Positions 1-12,300 of a stretch of DNA of 64,000 nt are shown one piece after another. This DNA comes from Desmodesmus armatus. Its lineage: Eukaryota > Chlorophyta > Chlorophyceae > Sphaeropleales > Scenedesmaceae. Under the pieces are notes generated by a model. It searched no databases, was not told where the DNA came from, and saw nothing but the letters and a program-made list of their open reading frames with translations. How positions within the stretch are numbered: the stretch's first letter is position 1; each line of letters begins with the position of its first letter. Where the stretch lies: the NCBI GenBank assembly GCA_007449985.2, contig VIIQ02000647.1:62001-126000 (forward strand), written 5' to 3'. Made by a program: the position numbers and the translations under genes.

Positions 1-1100
1 TGCAGCAGCAGTATGGCGATTGTGGCGGACAGCAGCAGCAGTGGTGGCAGCAGCACCGTGTTTGAGCAACAGAGCCATCAGCCTGTCAGAGAAGCTCACA
101 GAGATTAAGCCCGCTTCTGCAATTTTCATTTTCGGGCATGCAAATCAGGCATACATGCATGCCCTGGGCATGTGCATGCATGCTCAGTCAGCTGCGCAAA
201 GCAACACCAAGCAGTCAAACAGTATGCTTGCAGCAGCACTCTGTTGCGTGTGACCTCCATGCATATCAGCTGCACATGCATGTGAGCTGCATACTGAAAG
301 CTGGCAAACAGGACATGCACCAGCACAGCGAGTTTTCAGCCCAAAAAAGGGCGATGCATGCAGTTGTGCAAGTGTATTTTGTGGCAAGTCTTGACAGGAT
401 CCCTCACCGTCAGGACTGTACACGTTGAGGGCATACACCTCCACGCGGATGGGGCCTGCCGCCTCAGGCATCATCATGGCTCCAACGTCCTCCATGATGG
501 CTTGGCTGGGCAAGGAGCTCCCCAAGTTGAGCCCGAGCTTGTTGGCAGGCAGCTGCAGGGCCTTGCGCACAGCCTCGTTGTGGAGGGTCTGCCGGCCCAG
601 GCCAAACATGGCAGGGCTGCAGGCATCCAGCAGGGGCTGCAGCTCTGTGGGGTCGTTGCCAGACAGCGGGAAGTTCACCTGTGGTGGTGGCGGGTGTGGG
701 CGGGTGGGAGGCAGGAACATGGAGGGCGCTGCACAGCATGCTTGATTGTACCGGTTGCTGTGTGACGTTTTCTGCAACCTCCACCAGCAGAGACATGCTG
801 TCACCGCTACCATGGCACATCTGCTTGCCCTGCTGCATGCACCGGGTGCATAGGTGGCCTGCTTGAGGGACTTCAGAGGTTTTGGTGTCTTTCTGCTGTT
901 CACAACAGCAGACAGCACCGGCCAGACCAGGCATGGCTGCTGCATGAGCATGCAGGGTGACTCACGGAGCCAAGCTGGTTGTTGTGGTCCTTGAAATACA
1001 CCTCCAGCGGCTTTGACAGCTCCAGCACGCCAGAGATCTCAAAAGCAGAAGAGCCCGCTGATGCAGCAGACAGCAACTGCGTCCTCAGTGACTCAGCCAT
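1..1100 (-). CDS. 2OG-Fe(II) oxygenase family protein, copy A (3' part off window)
   Basis: Exon 1 is 1100-966 (45 codons, MAESLRTQLL start) and exon 2 is 678-408 (271 nt, phase-1 end). Both have GT-AG borders and match the paralogues at 2553-4815 and 39419-44402. Exon 2 carries the conserved GNDPTELQPLLDACSPAMFG and GRQTLHNEAVRKALQLP blocks that precede the catalytic domain in this family. The catalytic exon 3 is missing: aligned with copy D, base 1 of the window falls inside the intron-2 acceptor, so exon 3 should begin about two bases off the left edge. Exon 1 is four codons shorter than in B, C and D (QQSL missing). The reading frame is also open upstream of the ATG (SAPTHACT), and this upstream stretch reappears inside exon 1 of copy E. 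Both visible exons are intact, so this copy may be functional. Family assignment rests on the paralogues, which show the iron ligands. Confidence 0.8.
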
Positions 1101-1625
1101 GGTGCACGCGTGGGTTGGTGCGCTTATGATTTCCGGGTCGTGATCTTGCAAACGAGCTTACTGAAGTCGTAAATGCTTAGCTCCTAGGTTCATCTGTTGG
1201 CTGGCCACAAGACAGAGGTGTGACGTCAGGCAACGAAGCTTGAACTATGGCGGGAAATGAAGTTTCAAAATTTTCCACGGGATCCGGGCGATCGGGCAAG
1301 CAAACTCGCCAGCTGCGGTGACAATCAACCATATCGAATGATTTATTAATAATCCAGCGCCGATCACGGCGGTTGCGGACGAACATCGCGACGTTGACGG
1401 CATCCCGAACGCCTTAGAAGTGCTCCGGTGTATAGTCAATTTGGCATTCGACCCCATAAGGACCCTCGCCCAGGTACTGTTTCATTTTGTGACATCGGGG
1501 CCTGTGACATCACACCTGAGTGTTGAGCCTCCTGCTTCTGACAGACCACTTGTACTAGTGACCTTGGTAAGCTCGTCTGCAAATTTGCGAATTTTACAAA
1601 GTTGCCAAAATGCAGATCCACCAAC
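1101..1625. promoter_or_regulatory. Divergent promoter between copy A and the exon-1 relic
   Basis: This 525-bp spacer lies between the start codon of copy A and the relic on the plus strand. It shares three ordered blocks with the spacers at 4816-5185 and 41585-42086: a CRE-like TGACGTCA (1221-1228), an E2F-like GGCGGGAAA (1249-1257), and a CG-rich block around 1361-1402 containing GCGGACGAACATCGCGAC. Block order is the same in all three spacers. That these are promoter elements is inferred from conservation and position between divergent starts. Confidence 0.55.
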
Positions 1626-1772
1626 CGGGCTGAGCCCCTGCAGCAGTCTTTGCGGAGGCGGTTGCTGTCAGCTGCAACAGCGGGCTCTCTTGCATTTGAA
1701 GTCTCTGGTGTGCTTCACCTTTCAAAGCCGCTGAGGGTGTACTTCAAACACAACAATAGCCAGCCTGGCTGT
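1626..1772 (+). pseudogene. Relic of 2OG oxygenase exon 1
   Basis: This segment aligns codon for codon with exon 1 of copies B and C (AEPLQQSLRRRLLSAA, then SGVLHLSKPLRVYF, then NNSQPGC). The start codon position reads CGG instead of ATG, and the splice donor after the Cys codon reads GCGGGT instead of GTGAGT. No exon 2 or exon 3 follows on the plus strand before the 3' end of copy B. It is therefore a dead fragment of what was once the plus-strand partner of copy A. The frame is still open, which suggests fairly recent loss. Confidence 0.75.
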
Positions 1773-2552
1773 GCGGGTGCCCTGAATGCATGCATCTTCC
1801 AGGCTGATCTGGCAAGTGCTGCTTGCTGTCGTCAACAGCAGCCTGCTTGCTGAGACCCCAGGTAGCAATCAAACCCTTGATGCCGCCAGGCAGGACAGCA
1901 CTAAGCAACCCGCTGGCCCGTACTCTAGCTAGTAGGCACATATCACGTGCCTCAAGGCATGCAGATGCACGCTCGTAGCTGTGGAAGCATGTCTCTGCTG
2001 GTGGTCTCGGTTGCAGCAGTGACGCGAGTCGCAGTAACGACAGCTGCTGCCATTGCCAATTGCTGGCAGCCTATGCACAGAGCAATCACAGCACAAATGC
2101 AGCAGGCTGTCATAAGTCAGCCAATGTCATCACAAGCTAGCAGCCAGCACCAACACATGCTGGCACACAATTGCAGCTACACAGAAATGTTGGCAGAGGG
2201 CACAAACAAGCCCTGATTATCTGTGCCCTGGGGCTAACATTATGAGGACCACGCCCCAATGTGCCTTGCAGAGTCAGCACTTCAGTCACAACAGCAACAG
2301 TCTAGTGTCCAAGTGACGTCATATCGACATGGTGCAATGCCCATATGGCCATGCATGGCCCATGCGTCAGAACGCTGTCCACCGCACCGTCACACCATGT
2401 AGCTGGCAGCTTGCACGCCGCTCAAGTTGAGGCAATGACTGACTGTCGAACACACACTCAGTGTAAAAGCAACTGGCTGCCAGTGCACGGCCCGACCCAA
2501 TAGGCTGATGCCATTCACGCTCCTCCTGCGAACGGCGAGCTGGGTGAAAATC
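1773..2552. other. Gene-free flank, 3' of copy B
   Basis: No coding exon or RNA gene is seen. On the plus strand the sequence is rich in A and C, the composition found downstream of minus-strand genes across this window, so it probably holds the 3' UTR and downstream DNA of copy B. No remnant of exons 2 or 3 of the relic at 1626-1772 was recognised. Confidence 0.4.
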
Positions 2553-4815
2553 TCAGCCCTGGCGTGCAGGTGCACCAACAGGAGGCACCTCCAGCAGCAA
2601 GGCCGCAGCAGCATAGTAGCAGGTGGAGCTGTCAGTGTGACTGCCCATGTGTTCCCTCTCTACAGGACCGCAGTACTTGAGGTGCTGCTTGCCAGGTTGC
2701 TTCACCCACAGCAGGTCGCCGCCTAACTGTGCTGCATTGCGCTCAGCAATGCTCTTCTTGAGACACTCTGCCCAGGTTTCCTGCTCCGGCTTCCAGTATA
2801 TGTGTGCTGGGCCCCAGCGTCCGACAGTGTCCTTGAAGCTTTTCATAACCGCTAGCTTGCCAGGGGACAGGGGGCTGAAGGGCTCATCCTCACCATCATA
2901 AGTTGCGTACTTCATTTCAAACTTCATGAACCGCTCGAGGCTCACCACAGGCACAATCTTGACCTCCAAGCCAAATACCTTTGCTGCGCGGTACAGCTGC
3001 AGGTCAGAGCCCTTCAAACTGTCAGGCTCTAGACTGTCTGGCATGTTGCAGGAGCGTTCATTATGCAGGTCACCTCTGTCATCACCTCCTTTCAGGCATT
3101 TGCTGAGCGGCTCTGCAGCGTAGAAGTTCTCCGACACAAAGCCCAGGGTGACCCCTGCAGGGCACCAGGTCGCATCACTGAGAGCTGCAGCCAGCTGTAC
3201 ACCAAAGGCAGATTCGCGTGCTGTGCTGGCGGATGCTGCTTCTGCAAATGCCGCTGAGCCGCCACTGTCCTGGCTGCTGCTGTTACCACTGCTGGCAGGA
3301 GAGTAGAGGTTGTAGGTCAGGGTCACACGGTGGCCTGTAGTGACGGGCTTGATCTCGTGCTCACAATCGCTGTACATGGCAGCCCATGCAAGCCCGCAGC
3401 CGCTGCTGCCACTGCTGCTGCTACTGCTGGCATCTGCTAGCCTGGCACTGCTGGTGCTGCCCCAGTCATGTGTGACAGATGTGCTGAGGTCTGGGCTCCT
3501 GATGATGAGCTCGCCACCAGTGAACTCTGTGGGGAGGCAGAAGATGAGGGAGCCAAACATGTCTGGGCTGGCGGGTGTGTCGCGGTGGGCCTTGAAGAAG
3601 CCTGGAGCAACAAGAGCGGGCAGGAGCAGCAGTGGTGACAGGAGAGCAAGGGCGTCAGCAGGAATGGCATGTAATAGGTTCCTGAGTGTCTGCAGGAGCA
3701 ACCCGAGCAGCAGCTTGACAACGGCCCAATAATTCTGGCCTAACAAAGGCCACAGTTCCTTTCTGCAGCACTTTGTTATGACAAATCCAACAAGGTTTCA
3801 AGCCTGCCGTGGGGCTTGTGTAGTAACACTGCAGGGCTCTCAGCCACCGAATGAAGCATCACCCTTGTCATGCTTGGCGAGGTTTGCTTGCAGCACTCTG
3901 CTGCACCCAAGATGTGATGCGTCCACACGCCAGCTGCACAGCTGAGCTGTACAGCTTGCTAGTCGGCACTCTGTGGTGAAGTGCCTCACACCAACTATAC
4001 CCGATGTATGCAGGAGTGATGCATGCGACTAGCCCAGATCCCTCACCGTCAGGGCTGTACACGTTGAGGGCATAAGGCTCAGCACGGATGTAGCCTGCTG
4101 CCTCAGGCATCATCAAGTCCTTGATGTCACCTAGGATGGCATGGTTGGACAGGGGAGTGGCCGAGCTGAGCCCCACTTTGTTTGCAGGCAGCTGCAGGGC
4201 CTTGCGCACAGCCTCGTTGTGGAGGGTCTGCCTGCCCAGGCCAAACATGGCGGGGCTGCAGGCATCCAGCAGGGGCTGCAACTCTGTGGGGTCGTTGCCT
4301 GGAAGGGGAAAGGTCACCTGTGGTGGTGGTGGAGGTGGGTGGGTGAGTGGGAGGCAGGCGAGCAGTTCAGCCGAGGAGTTGAGGGTGCCATCTGCTGATT
4401 CTGAAGTGTGCTGTGTCGCTGCAAGACTTGAGCTGCAGCTAGCAACTGCCACCAGCATCAGCGGTCTGTTAGCACTACCAGTGTGCAGCTCACTGCTTTG
4501 CAGCCTGCAACGCGTGCCTAGCTGGCCTATATGAAAGCCTGGACAGTTCAGGTGCATGGTCCTTCTGCTGCACATCAGACAGCATGGGGTGGACATGTCC
4601 ATCCGAGCAGACAGCATCAGCCAGATCATCATGCCATGGCTGCTGCATGCGCATGCAGGGTGACTCACAGAGCCCAGCTGGTCGTTGTGGTCCTTGAAGT
4701 ACACCTCCAGCGGCTTTGAAAGCTCCAGCACACCAGAAAGCTCAAAGGCAGCAGAGCCCGCTGCTGCAGCGGACAGCAACTGCCTCCTCAGGGACTGCTG
4801 CAGGGACTCAGCCAT
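2553..4815 (-). CDS. 2OG-Fe(II) oxygenase (prolyl-4-hydroxylase-like), copy B
   Basis: Exons are 4815-4669 (147 nt), 4317-4047 (271 nt) and 3601-2553 (1049 nt). Phases agree and give 488 aa with no internal stop. Exon 2 ends in VYSPDG, which runs straight into FFKAHRDTP in exon 3; this holds the HxD iron ligands. The distal ligand is the His of DCEHEI, and the Arg of GHRVTLTYNLY is the expected 2-oxoglutarate ligand. This arrangement matches the 2OG-Fe(II) oxygenase/P4H superfamily, members of which hydroxylate protein or small-molecule substrates using O2 and 2-oxoglutarate. A Ser-rich loop (about 15 residues) sits between the two halves of the catalytic core. The C-terminus ends with YYAAAALLLEVPP. 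No signal peptide or membrane span is evident. It belongs to the same subtype as copy D (TPLS..AILGDI..LMMP in exon 2). The substrate is unknown. Confidence 0.88.
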
Positions 4816-5185
4816 GGTGCGTTGGTGTGTGCATAGACTTCTTCAGGTTGTGATCTGGCAAAGTACCTTGCTGAAGCCGCTAAGCTCCTGATTCCGTCTG
4901 GGTTGGCAGACAGAGGTGCGACGTCACAGTGACAACGAAGCTTCTATGGCGGGAAAGTCGGTTCAAAGAGATTCATCAGCGAATCCGTGCGATCTGGCCC
5001 TGCGGACTCGCCAACTACGGTATAACATCCAAAGCAGGCTATTCACCGCCAGTCACGGCGATCGCGGACGAACATCGCGACGGCATTCTTGACGCCTGGA
5101 ACTCCTGGACGTCCTGGCATACAGTCAAAGACTTCAAAATTGACCTCATAAGGTCGCTCAAAGATCACAATCTTACAGATCTACC
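4816..5185. promoter_or_regulatory. Divergent promoter of copies B and C
   Basis: This 370-bp spacer separates the ATGs of copies B and C. It contains GACGTCAC (4920-4927), AAGCTTCTATGGCGGGAAA with the E2F-like core at 4948-4956, and the CG-rich block CACGGCGATCGCGGACGAAC (5054-5073), followed by ATCGCGACGGCAT. All three recur in the other two spacers in the same order. No TATA box is obvious. Its role as a bidirectional promoter is inferred. Confidence 0.6.
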
Positions 5186-7448
5186 ATGGCTGAGTCCCTG
5201 CAGCAGTCTCTGCGGAGGCAGTTGCTGTCCGCTGCAGCAGGGGGCTCTTCTGCATTTGAGATCTCTGGTGTGCTGGAGCTGTCAAAGCCGCTGGAGGTGT
5301 ACTTCAAAGACCACAACAACCAACCTGGCTGTGTAAGTTGCCCTGCGCATGCATCTGACAAGGCTGCGCTGGGCAATGCTGTCCGCTGTGGTGAACAGCA
5401 GATGGCCCTAGGGGCCACCTGGACCATTGTCGCCCTCAGGAAGGCTAGTCCCTGGGTGTCCCCCTTAGTGCAAGGTGCAAGGCAGGCAGACGCACGCTTG
5501 CAGCTGTGACAGCACGTCCCTTCAGTGACAGTTGACAGTTGCAACAGTACTCCAAAAGCAGAAAGGACACTCAAACTGCGTCCTCCGAGGTATTGAGGAC
5601 CATCGACCCGACTGCCTGCCACCCACACATGCGCTGCTACCACCACAGGTGACCTTTACCCTTCCAGGCAACGACCCCACAGAGCTACAGCCCCTGCTGG
5701 ATGCCTGCAGCCCCGCCATGTTCGGTGTGGGCCGGCAGACCCTTCACAACGAGGCTGTGCGCAAGGCCCTGCAGCTGCCTGCAAACAGGCTGGGGCTCAA
5801 CTTGGGGAGCTCCCTGCCCAGTGAGGCCATCCTGGGTGATATTGAGGCCATGATGATTCCTGAGGCAGCAGGCCCCATCCGCATGGAGGTTTATGCCCTC
5901 AACGTGCACAGCCCAGACGGTGAGAGAGCCGCCCACATAGCCCAAGTCTCATCACGCCTGCATGCATTGCACATCGTGGTGGTGGTGACACATCACATGT
6001 CGACCTGCGAGCTGACCCAAGTACTCAGCTCAGTTGTCGGCTGCACATCATGGTGGGCAACTGAAGGCCCGTGTTCCCTTTATGTCAGAAGCAGCTGCAG
6101 CAGAGTCCTGCAAATGTTGGATGCTTGGCAATGTTTTGACCAGCAGCCAAGGGGGGTGCGATGGTGTCAGCTTGCATGCTCACAAGCTCTGGCTGATACG
6201 TTTGAGGACTTCTCTTGCTGTGACAGATGATTGAATTGGGCACGCTGGCCCAGGATGCAAGTTGCAGCTGCTCATTCCATTCCATAGGAGTGGCTCCTGC
6301 AGTAAGCGCAGGCGCTTACTGAGCTGGCAGGCTGCCAGCAACTGCTGCCTCGTGATGATGCTGCCACCATCACTGCTGCCGTCCGCCTTTGTTGCTTTGT
6401 ATTACTTGCAGGCTTCTTCAAGGCCCACCACGACACACCCGCCAGCCCAGACATGTTTGGCTCCCTCATCTTCTGCCTCCCCCACAGAGTTCACTGGTGG
6501 CGAGCTCATCATCAGGAGCCCAGACCTCAGCACATCTGTCACACACGACTGGGGCAGCAGCAGCAGTGCCAGGCTAGCAGCTGCTGCCAGCAGCAGCAGT
6601 GGCAGCAGCGGCTGCGTGCTTGGATGGGCTGCCATGTACAGCGACTGTGAGCATGAGATCAAGCCCGTCACTACAGGCCACCGTGTGACCCTGACCTACA
6701 ACCTGTACCGGCCTGCCAGCCTGGCACCGGGTGGTGACAGCAGCAGCCAGGACAGTGGTGGCCTTGCAGCATCTGCGGCAGCAGCACGCGAGTCTGCCTT
6801 TGGTGTACAACTGGCAGCAGCGCTCAGTGATGCTACCTGGTACCCTGCAGGAGTCACCCTGGGCCTTGCACTGGAGCACTTTTATGCTGTAGAGACACTG
6901 GACACATGCCTGCAAGGCTTGGATGACGATGAATTGTGTAGTTACAAATCACGCAACATGCCAGACCGCATTGACCCTAATCGCTTGAAGGGCTCTGACC
7001 TGCAGCTGTACCGTGCCGCACAGGCCTTGGGCATGGAGGTCAAGATTGTGCCTGTGGTGAGCCTTGACAGGTTTAAACCAAATTTGAAAAGGTTCAGATG
7101 CCACACCGTGGGCCACGCTCCCAACCCTTGCCACCTGGCAAGCTTGCAGTGATCAGCAGCTTCAAGGATAGCGCAACACATGGTATGTGGGACTACAGTG
7201 AGGACTGGGCAGCTTTTCTCCACAGGAGCATGTTGCAGCGCTGTGCAGCACAGATTGATGGCGACCTGCTGTGGGTCAAGCCGCCTGGCAAGCAGCACCT
7301 CAAGTACTGCGGTGACGTGAACACGTTTACGGGCAACAGCGGTGCCTCCACCTGCTTCTATGCTGCAGCAGCTTTGCTGGTAGCGGTGCCTCCTGGTGGT
7401 GCAGCTGCACGCCAGGGCCGAGGTTTGCCCAGATCGCATTTCGCATGA
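5186..7448 (+). pseudogene. 2OG-Fe(II) oxygenase copy C, frameshifted
   Basis: Exon 1 (5186-5332) and exon 2 (5649-5919) are intact with good donors and acceptors. Exon 3 starts at 6412 with GFFKAHHDTP, so the HxD ligands survive although Arg has become His. At about 6473-6485 the Leu-Pro codons are followed by one extra C compared with the other copies, which shifts the frame. The rest of the core (TEFTGGELII to VPVVSLDRF) is then read in another frame. A second shift lies between about 7070 and 7125, after which PPGKLAVISSFKD is read in a third frame. The usual TGA after RQG has become CGA, extending the end to 7448. Two shifts plus stop loss make this a pseudogene; an assembly error is less likely because three independent changes are present. 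Transcription could still occur from the shared promoter. Confidence 0.8.
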
Positions 7449-9342
7449 GTATCGCTGATGGCATCAAGTCGGCTGTAGCATGTTGTGTTTCACCAATGGC
7501 ATAAGTGGGACAGCGAGGCCTTGTGCCGAGTGCTGCGGCTAAGCGATGACGCCACGACACTGCCATCTGCCTACCGTAGGCACCGTGCAGTGTGCCACAC
7601 TAGCAGTGCTGCCGTTGGCAGCACTGTCTGTTGCTGTTGCCAAGTCAGTGCTGGAGGTGCCAGCTCTGTTGATTGCATTGCCGGTGTGTGTGGGTTACTG
7701 AAGAGGGCTGATAGTGTCAAGGTGCAGTGGGTGTTGGGCACCCATGGCGTGGAGGCCCTACTTTGTCTGCTGGTTAGGCCTCATGCCTTGTGAGTGTTGA
7801 CTTCCCCTGGTTGAGGTCAGTTATGGTCATATGCATGGAGAATGCGAGGTTGGTGTCGGCAGACGGCTGTTGTTGGCCTCGGCCAGATCTGATGTGGTGA
7901 AGTCTTTAGCTGCATGCAGCAGGGCACACGCAGACGGCACAGTGACGCAGCATGGCGACAATATCACCTGGTGTTGTTGCAGGAATAGGAAGGGTCGACT
8001 AGGCATGCAGGCAGGATGGACAGCCACACAACGCCTGCTTCATGCCAAGGTCAGTCGAGGGTGTGCCTCTTCCCGTTTCAAGAACATTGCCACAGGGCAT
8101 GTGATGGGTTGTGTTGAGCCACGCAGCTTTGATATGGTCATGAGCCGAGTGTGAGTGGCCACAGCTAACCCAACATCTTCCTGAACCAGACCATGCAACG
8201 TCCCGCATAGACTCCTCCACAAGAATCTGACAATTTTACAATAACAAAGACATCTTTGCCCTGGCAATGGTACAATTGCTTGGCACTCCCCCAAAGGAAC
8301 TATCCAGTTACTGCAACTGTAGAGTGCATATAACACTCGCACACTAACATCATCACAGCCACACCCACCTCGTTGCAGAGGCGCTTTTATGCCACATGAA
8401 AGGGGAGCGTATGGGCACGGCACAACATCTTACAGTGCAGGCACAGTGATGAGTACTGCACACAGCAACACAAACAATGAGCAGCAGGCTTGCATACCTG
8501 CCCCATACTCAGCTGCTGGTTGATCGCTACGTAGTCAAGGTGCCCAACTGTCAGCCCAGTCAACATGATACACTGCATGCACGGACTGGCGGGGGCTCAA
8601 GCCTCACCCAAACGAATAAATCAAAGTGCTGTGGATGCCACACTACGCTGTGCTGGACCCGCGGCATAACACGGCCCCTCCCAGCAGCATGTGTCAGAGA
8701 ACAGCAGGAACAAAAGCACACAGGCATGCACGCACCCCACAGCTGCAGCTTTTCGCAACAGCACTGCTGCTTTGTGATTGGCGGTAGAAAGGTGGTCAAG
8801 CAGACACACAAGTCAGGGTCACAAAACCCTGCAGTACAGCACACGCCCAACCACAGCCGTGCACTGCTGGCACCCTGCTTCTGGATACGGTGCAAGTGGC
8901 AAGAGGTCCTGTTGAATCAAACAGGCCAGCTGAGACTACTGATGCACCAGCATGCACACACCAGCATGCAGCTCTCTGCAAACTATGTACACATGATAGG
9001 TCGACACACTGAGCGCACACACCCCCATCTGCACACAACAACTGAGGCTGATGCTTCAGCACACCTGGCCGACAGTGAATTCTACCGCATCGACTCTCAA
9101 AAGACGCACGACTGCAATGCACCACCGGCATTGCTGCACAATCGCTGCGCAGCACACGATGGCCTGTCACCACACACTGCCGATTGCCATCTTAGCACAC
9201 TCACTGAAAAACAAGGTGGCGCAGCCCATAACAAGGCGCCTTCACATACCGCACCGCCACCCCCAATCGGTGAGCCCGACACGCATCAGCACCAACACAC
9301 GCCGCGTCCCAGCATCCCATACAAACGGACCCGCCCCAACGC
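7449..9342. other. Convergent 3' flanks of copy C and serine decarboxylase
   Basis: No exon is recognised. Up to about 8.1 kb the plus strand is G+T-rich (3' side of copy C); beyond it is A+C-rich (3' side of the minus-strand decarboxylase). The segment around 7680-7800 matches, in reverse complement, DNA around 38560-38700 downstream of copy D, including a stretch reading GGGCACCCATGGCGTGGAGG here. TTACA (TGTAA on the minus strand) occurs at 8236-8240 and 8430-8434 and could serve as polyadenylation signals for the decarboxylase, which would imply a 3' UTR of about 0.9-1.1 kb. Confidence 0.4.
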
Positions 9343-12300
9343 TCAGCACTCGTACCCCTCGCAGGCCTCCGCCTCCGCTGCGCGCGCCTCGTTGACAATG
9401 CGCTTCGCGCTGGCGATGGCCAGGCGCGCCCTGCTGTTCACGTAGTCCTGCACAAACTCCTCCAGCTTGTCCAGTGTGATGTTGGGCATCACCACCACGT
9501 GCGCGATCTCGCCCTCGCACGCCAGCTGCCACTTGCGCACAAACGCCTCCTCCTTTGGCCGCTCAAACACCACCGTGTTGGACAGCTCGTTCAGCATCGT
9601 CTTGATGCCAGCAGCCTCCAGCATCACCTACGAAGAAAAATAGCATCAAAGTAGCTGTTTTGAAACTGATAGAAGAAAGGGGGCTCTATGCAAACCAAGG
9701 AAGTGCCAATAGAAGAAGCCCAACTACAAGTGAACATTTGCAAGACCAATGGATAATCATGTACTGCACCAGTGCTACATGTCTGCACGCAACGCACAAT
9801 CCAAAAGCTCACCTTCAGGATGGCTGCGTTGCGCATGCAGAACTCCACGTCCCGCCGGATGCCCTCGTACCCTTTGAGGGTGAGTGTGTACCAGAGGTAG
9901 ATGGGCGCGTGGCCGTTGCGGCTGCCCATGATGGTGGCGTCGCGGGAGTTGAGGTACTCCACATCACTGCTGAGGGCCATCACGTAGCGCAGGCGGGTGA
10001 TCACCACGCCACAGGGGACAGGCGCACCCACAAACTTGTGCCCGCTGACGCTGACGCTGCCGATGGGCTTGCGGAAGGTGACCATGGGGGCCTGCACAGT
10101 TGGGACGCAGACATACGCATGTGACATCAGCACGAAGCATTGGTCCTTGAACCACCTCAGGAGATGAATGACGGGCACATGCATAAGTCAGGAGCGGCAC
10201 ATGTAAGAGCACAGCAGCATCCTGCAGCCATGCAGACAGCAGAGCAGGCTGGGGTCTGGCAGCTTGCAGCTGCACCAACAACACCAAAACAACACCCATG
10301 CCAAGACTGAGCCATCATCACAGCCAGGCTCACCTCCTTGATGAAAGGCATCATCATGCCGAACAGTGCACCGTCACAGTGGATGTAGAAACGGTCCTCT
10401 GAGTAGCCTGCAGCCGGGAAGAAAGCAGCAACGGCCACCATGCAGAAACGATTATGATCAGGAAGGCCACAAGGCACGTATTTAGCTTTGACAATCGCAC
10501 TGGCAAGGCGGCACATGCTGCCGAACAGCATCAACATCTCCGCCAATCGAGCGACAGGCACCATCACAGCAGCAAGCCGCACACCCTGCAGCTTCACGGC
10601 TTTTGAAGAACTACGGGGTCCCCCCCCCTATCGCCCAGACTGTTTGCTCCCTGCCCACGCAACACCCGCTGCTTATGCAAAGCGCCTGCTGCTTATACAA
10701 GACGCCTGCTGCTTTCCACAAAGCCCACCTGTGCTCTCCAGGATGCTCAGCACGCGGTCCAGGTCGTCCACTGCTCCCTTGACTGTGGTGCCGATGTTGA
10801 CGTTGAGGATGGCGGGCCGGCCCTTGTTGGCCTCCAGGCGGGCAGTCAGGTGGTCGTAATCGATCTCACCGCTGTCCAGGGTGTTGATCTGCAGAGGACA
10901 AAGGATGAGTTGAAGACAAAAGGATCAGTTGAGGACATAAGGATGAGTTGCAACAGGCGAGCGACATGAGACAGAGAGGAGACCCACAGAGCGGCAGCAC
11001 GCACACAGAGCGGCGGGGTGCATGCATGGTTGTGCATTGCAACAGACACCTGCAGGGCGCCATGCAAGCACGTCCTGCCTGCAACACTGAAGAGAACCTT
11101 CCTTCACATGAATGCGGAGGTACGACAAGGCTGCCTGCTGCCAGCCGCCCCCGACACCATGCCACTGACATGCTGCCTTGCACAATGAACATGCTTGCTG
11201 CCGTTGATACACGCAACGCCGAACCAGGCGCTACCAGCTAGCACTAAGCCGGGCACACGTACAGACGGCCCCACGCACCTTTTCTGCGTCCATGCGGTAC
11301 ATGCGGGCTGCCTTGAACACGCTGTAGTGTGTCTCCCTGCTGGCGTACAGCACACCGTCTGGGAAGTTCTCACGGCCCACCAGGATGCCGTGCAGGTTTC
11401 CCTCCGTGCCACAGTTGGTGATGTAGCCCCAGTACTCCTGCTCATCGATCTCCCACAGCCGCGCAAACCAGTTCAGCACGCCCACCTGCAGGACAGCACA
11501 GCATGCACATACAATCAGAGGGCGTGCTGGGTGTGCATGCCTGTCTGTGTTCCACAGCCCCGCTTTACGCAGGTCCTGCTGCGTTGCAGCAGCCTCCTTC
11601 TCCGCTGCAGCTGAGATCCCCAGTCACTCACAGTTGGACTGCTGCTCCTTCAACTGTGAGCACACGCTGCCAATGGAGCATTAGCAGGGACTACTAATGG
11701 AGCATTAGCAGCGCCTGCTCACAGTCAAAGAAGCAGCAGTCTAACTCAATGACTGAGAATTCTCACGCTCCTAGGAACGTGACAAGAACCACAGGCTGGA
11801 GCAGCGCCTGCCACCCCAGTTCACCCACCACCCTGTAATGATAGAGCGCTAGCACATGTGAGGTGCATCGAGCCTGATGGCCGAAGCTACCAGCTGCTTG
11901 GTAGCTGCAAGCGCCACAGAGTGTGCAAGCCAGCTACAAACACGGTTGGCTGTCACTGACGGGCAGCATTGCACTTTTTGACGTGGTCGCAGCAGCAGCA
12001 GCTGACTGAGGATGCCCCCAGCATGACTGCATGTGCAGCAGTCAGGCACCACACGGCTTTTGACATGGACACAGCAGGCAGTGCCAGCTGCTGCTGCAAC
12101 CATATTGAAGCCGTGTGGTTCCTACAGGCTGCATCGTTCAGTAGTGCTGAGTCACCCGCGGGAGAAACTGACAAACTGCGCCATCAGTATCTCTGCTCAA
12201 TTCCAGACCCCCGCAGATAGACGCAGCCGATAGACGCTGCAGCATGACACAGGAGCTAGCTGACTGTGACAGCAGCATGCTGTGCCATTCAGGGGCGCCT

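Noticed and set aside
8477..9445. A 322-codon plus-strand open frame
   Set aside because: It overlaps the last exon of serine decarboxylase in antisense and is His/Thr/Gln-rich from A+C-rich DNA; no domain is recognisable.
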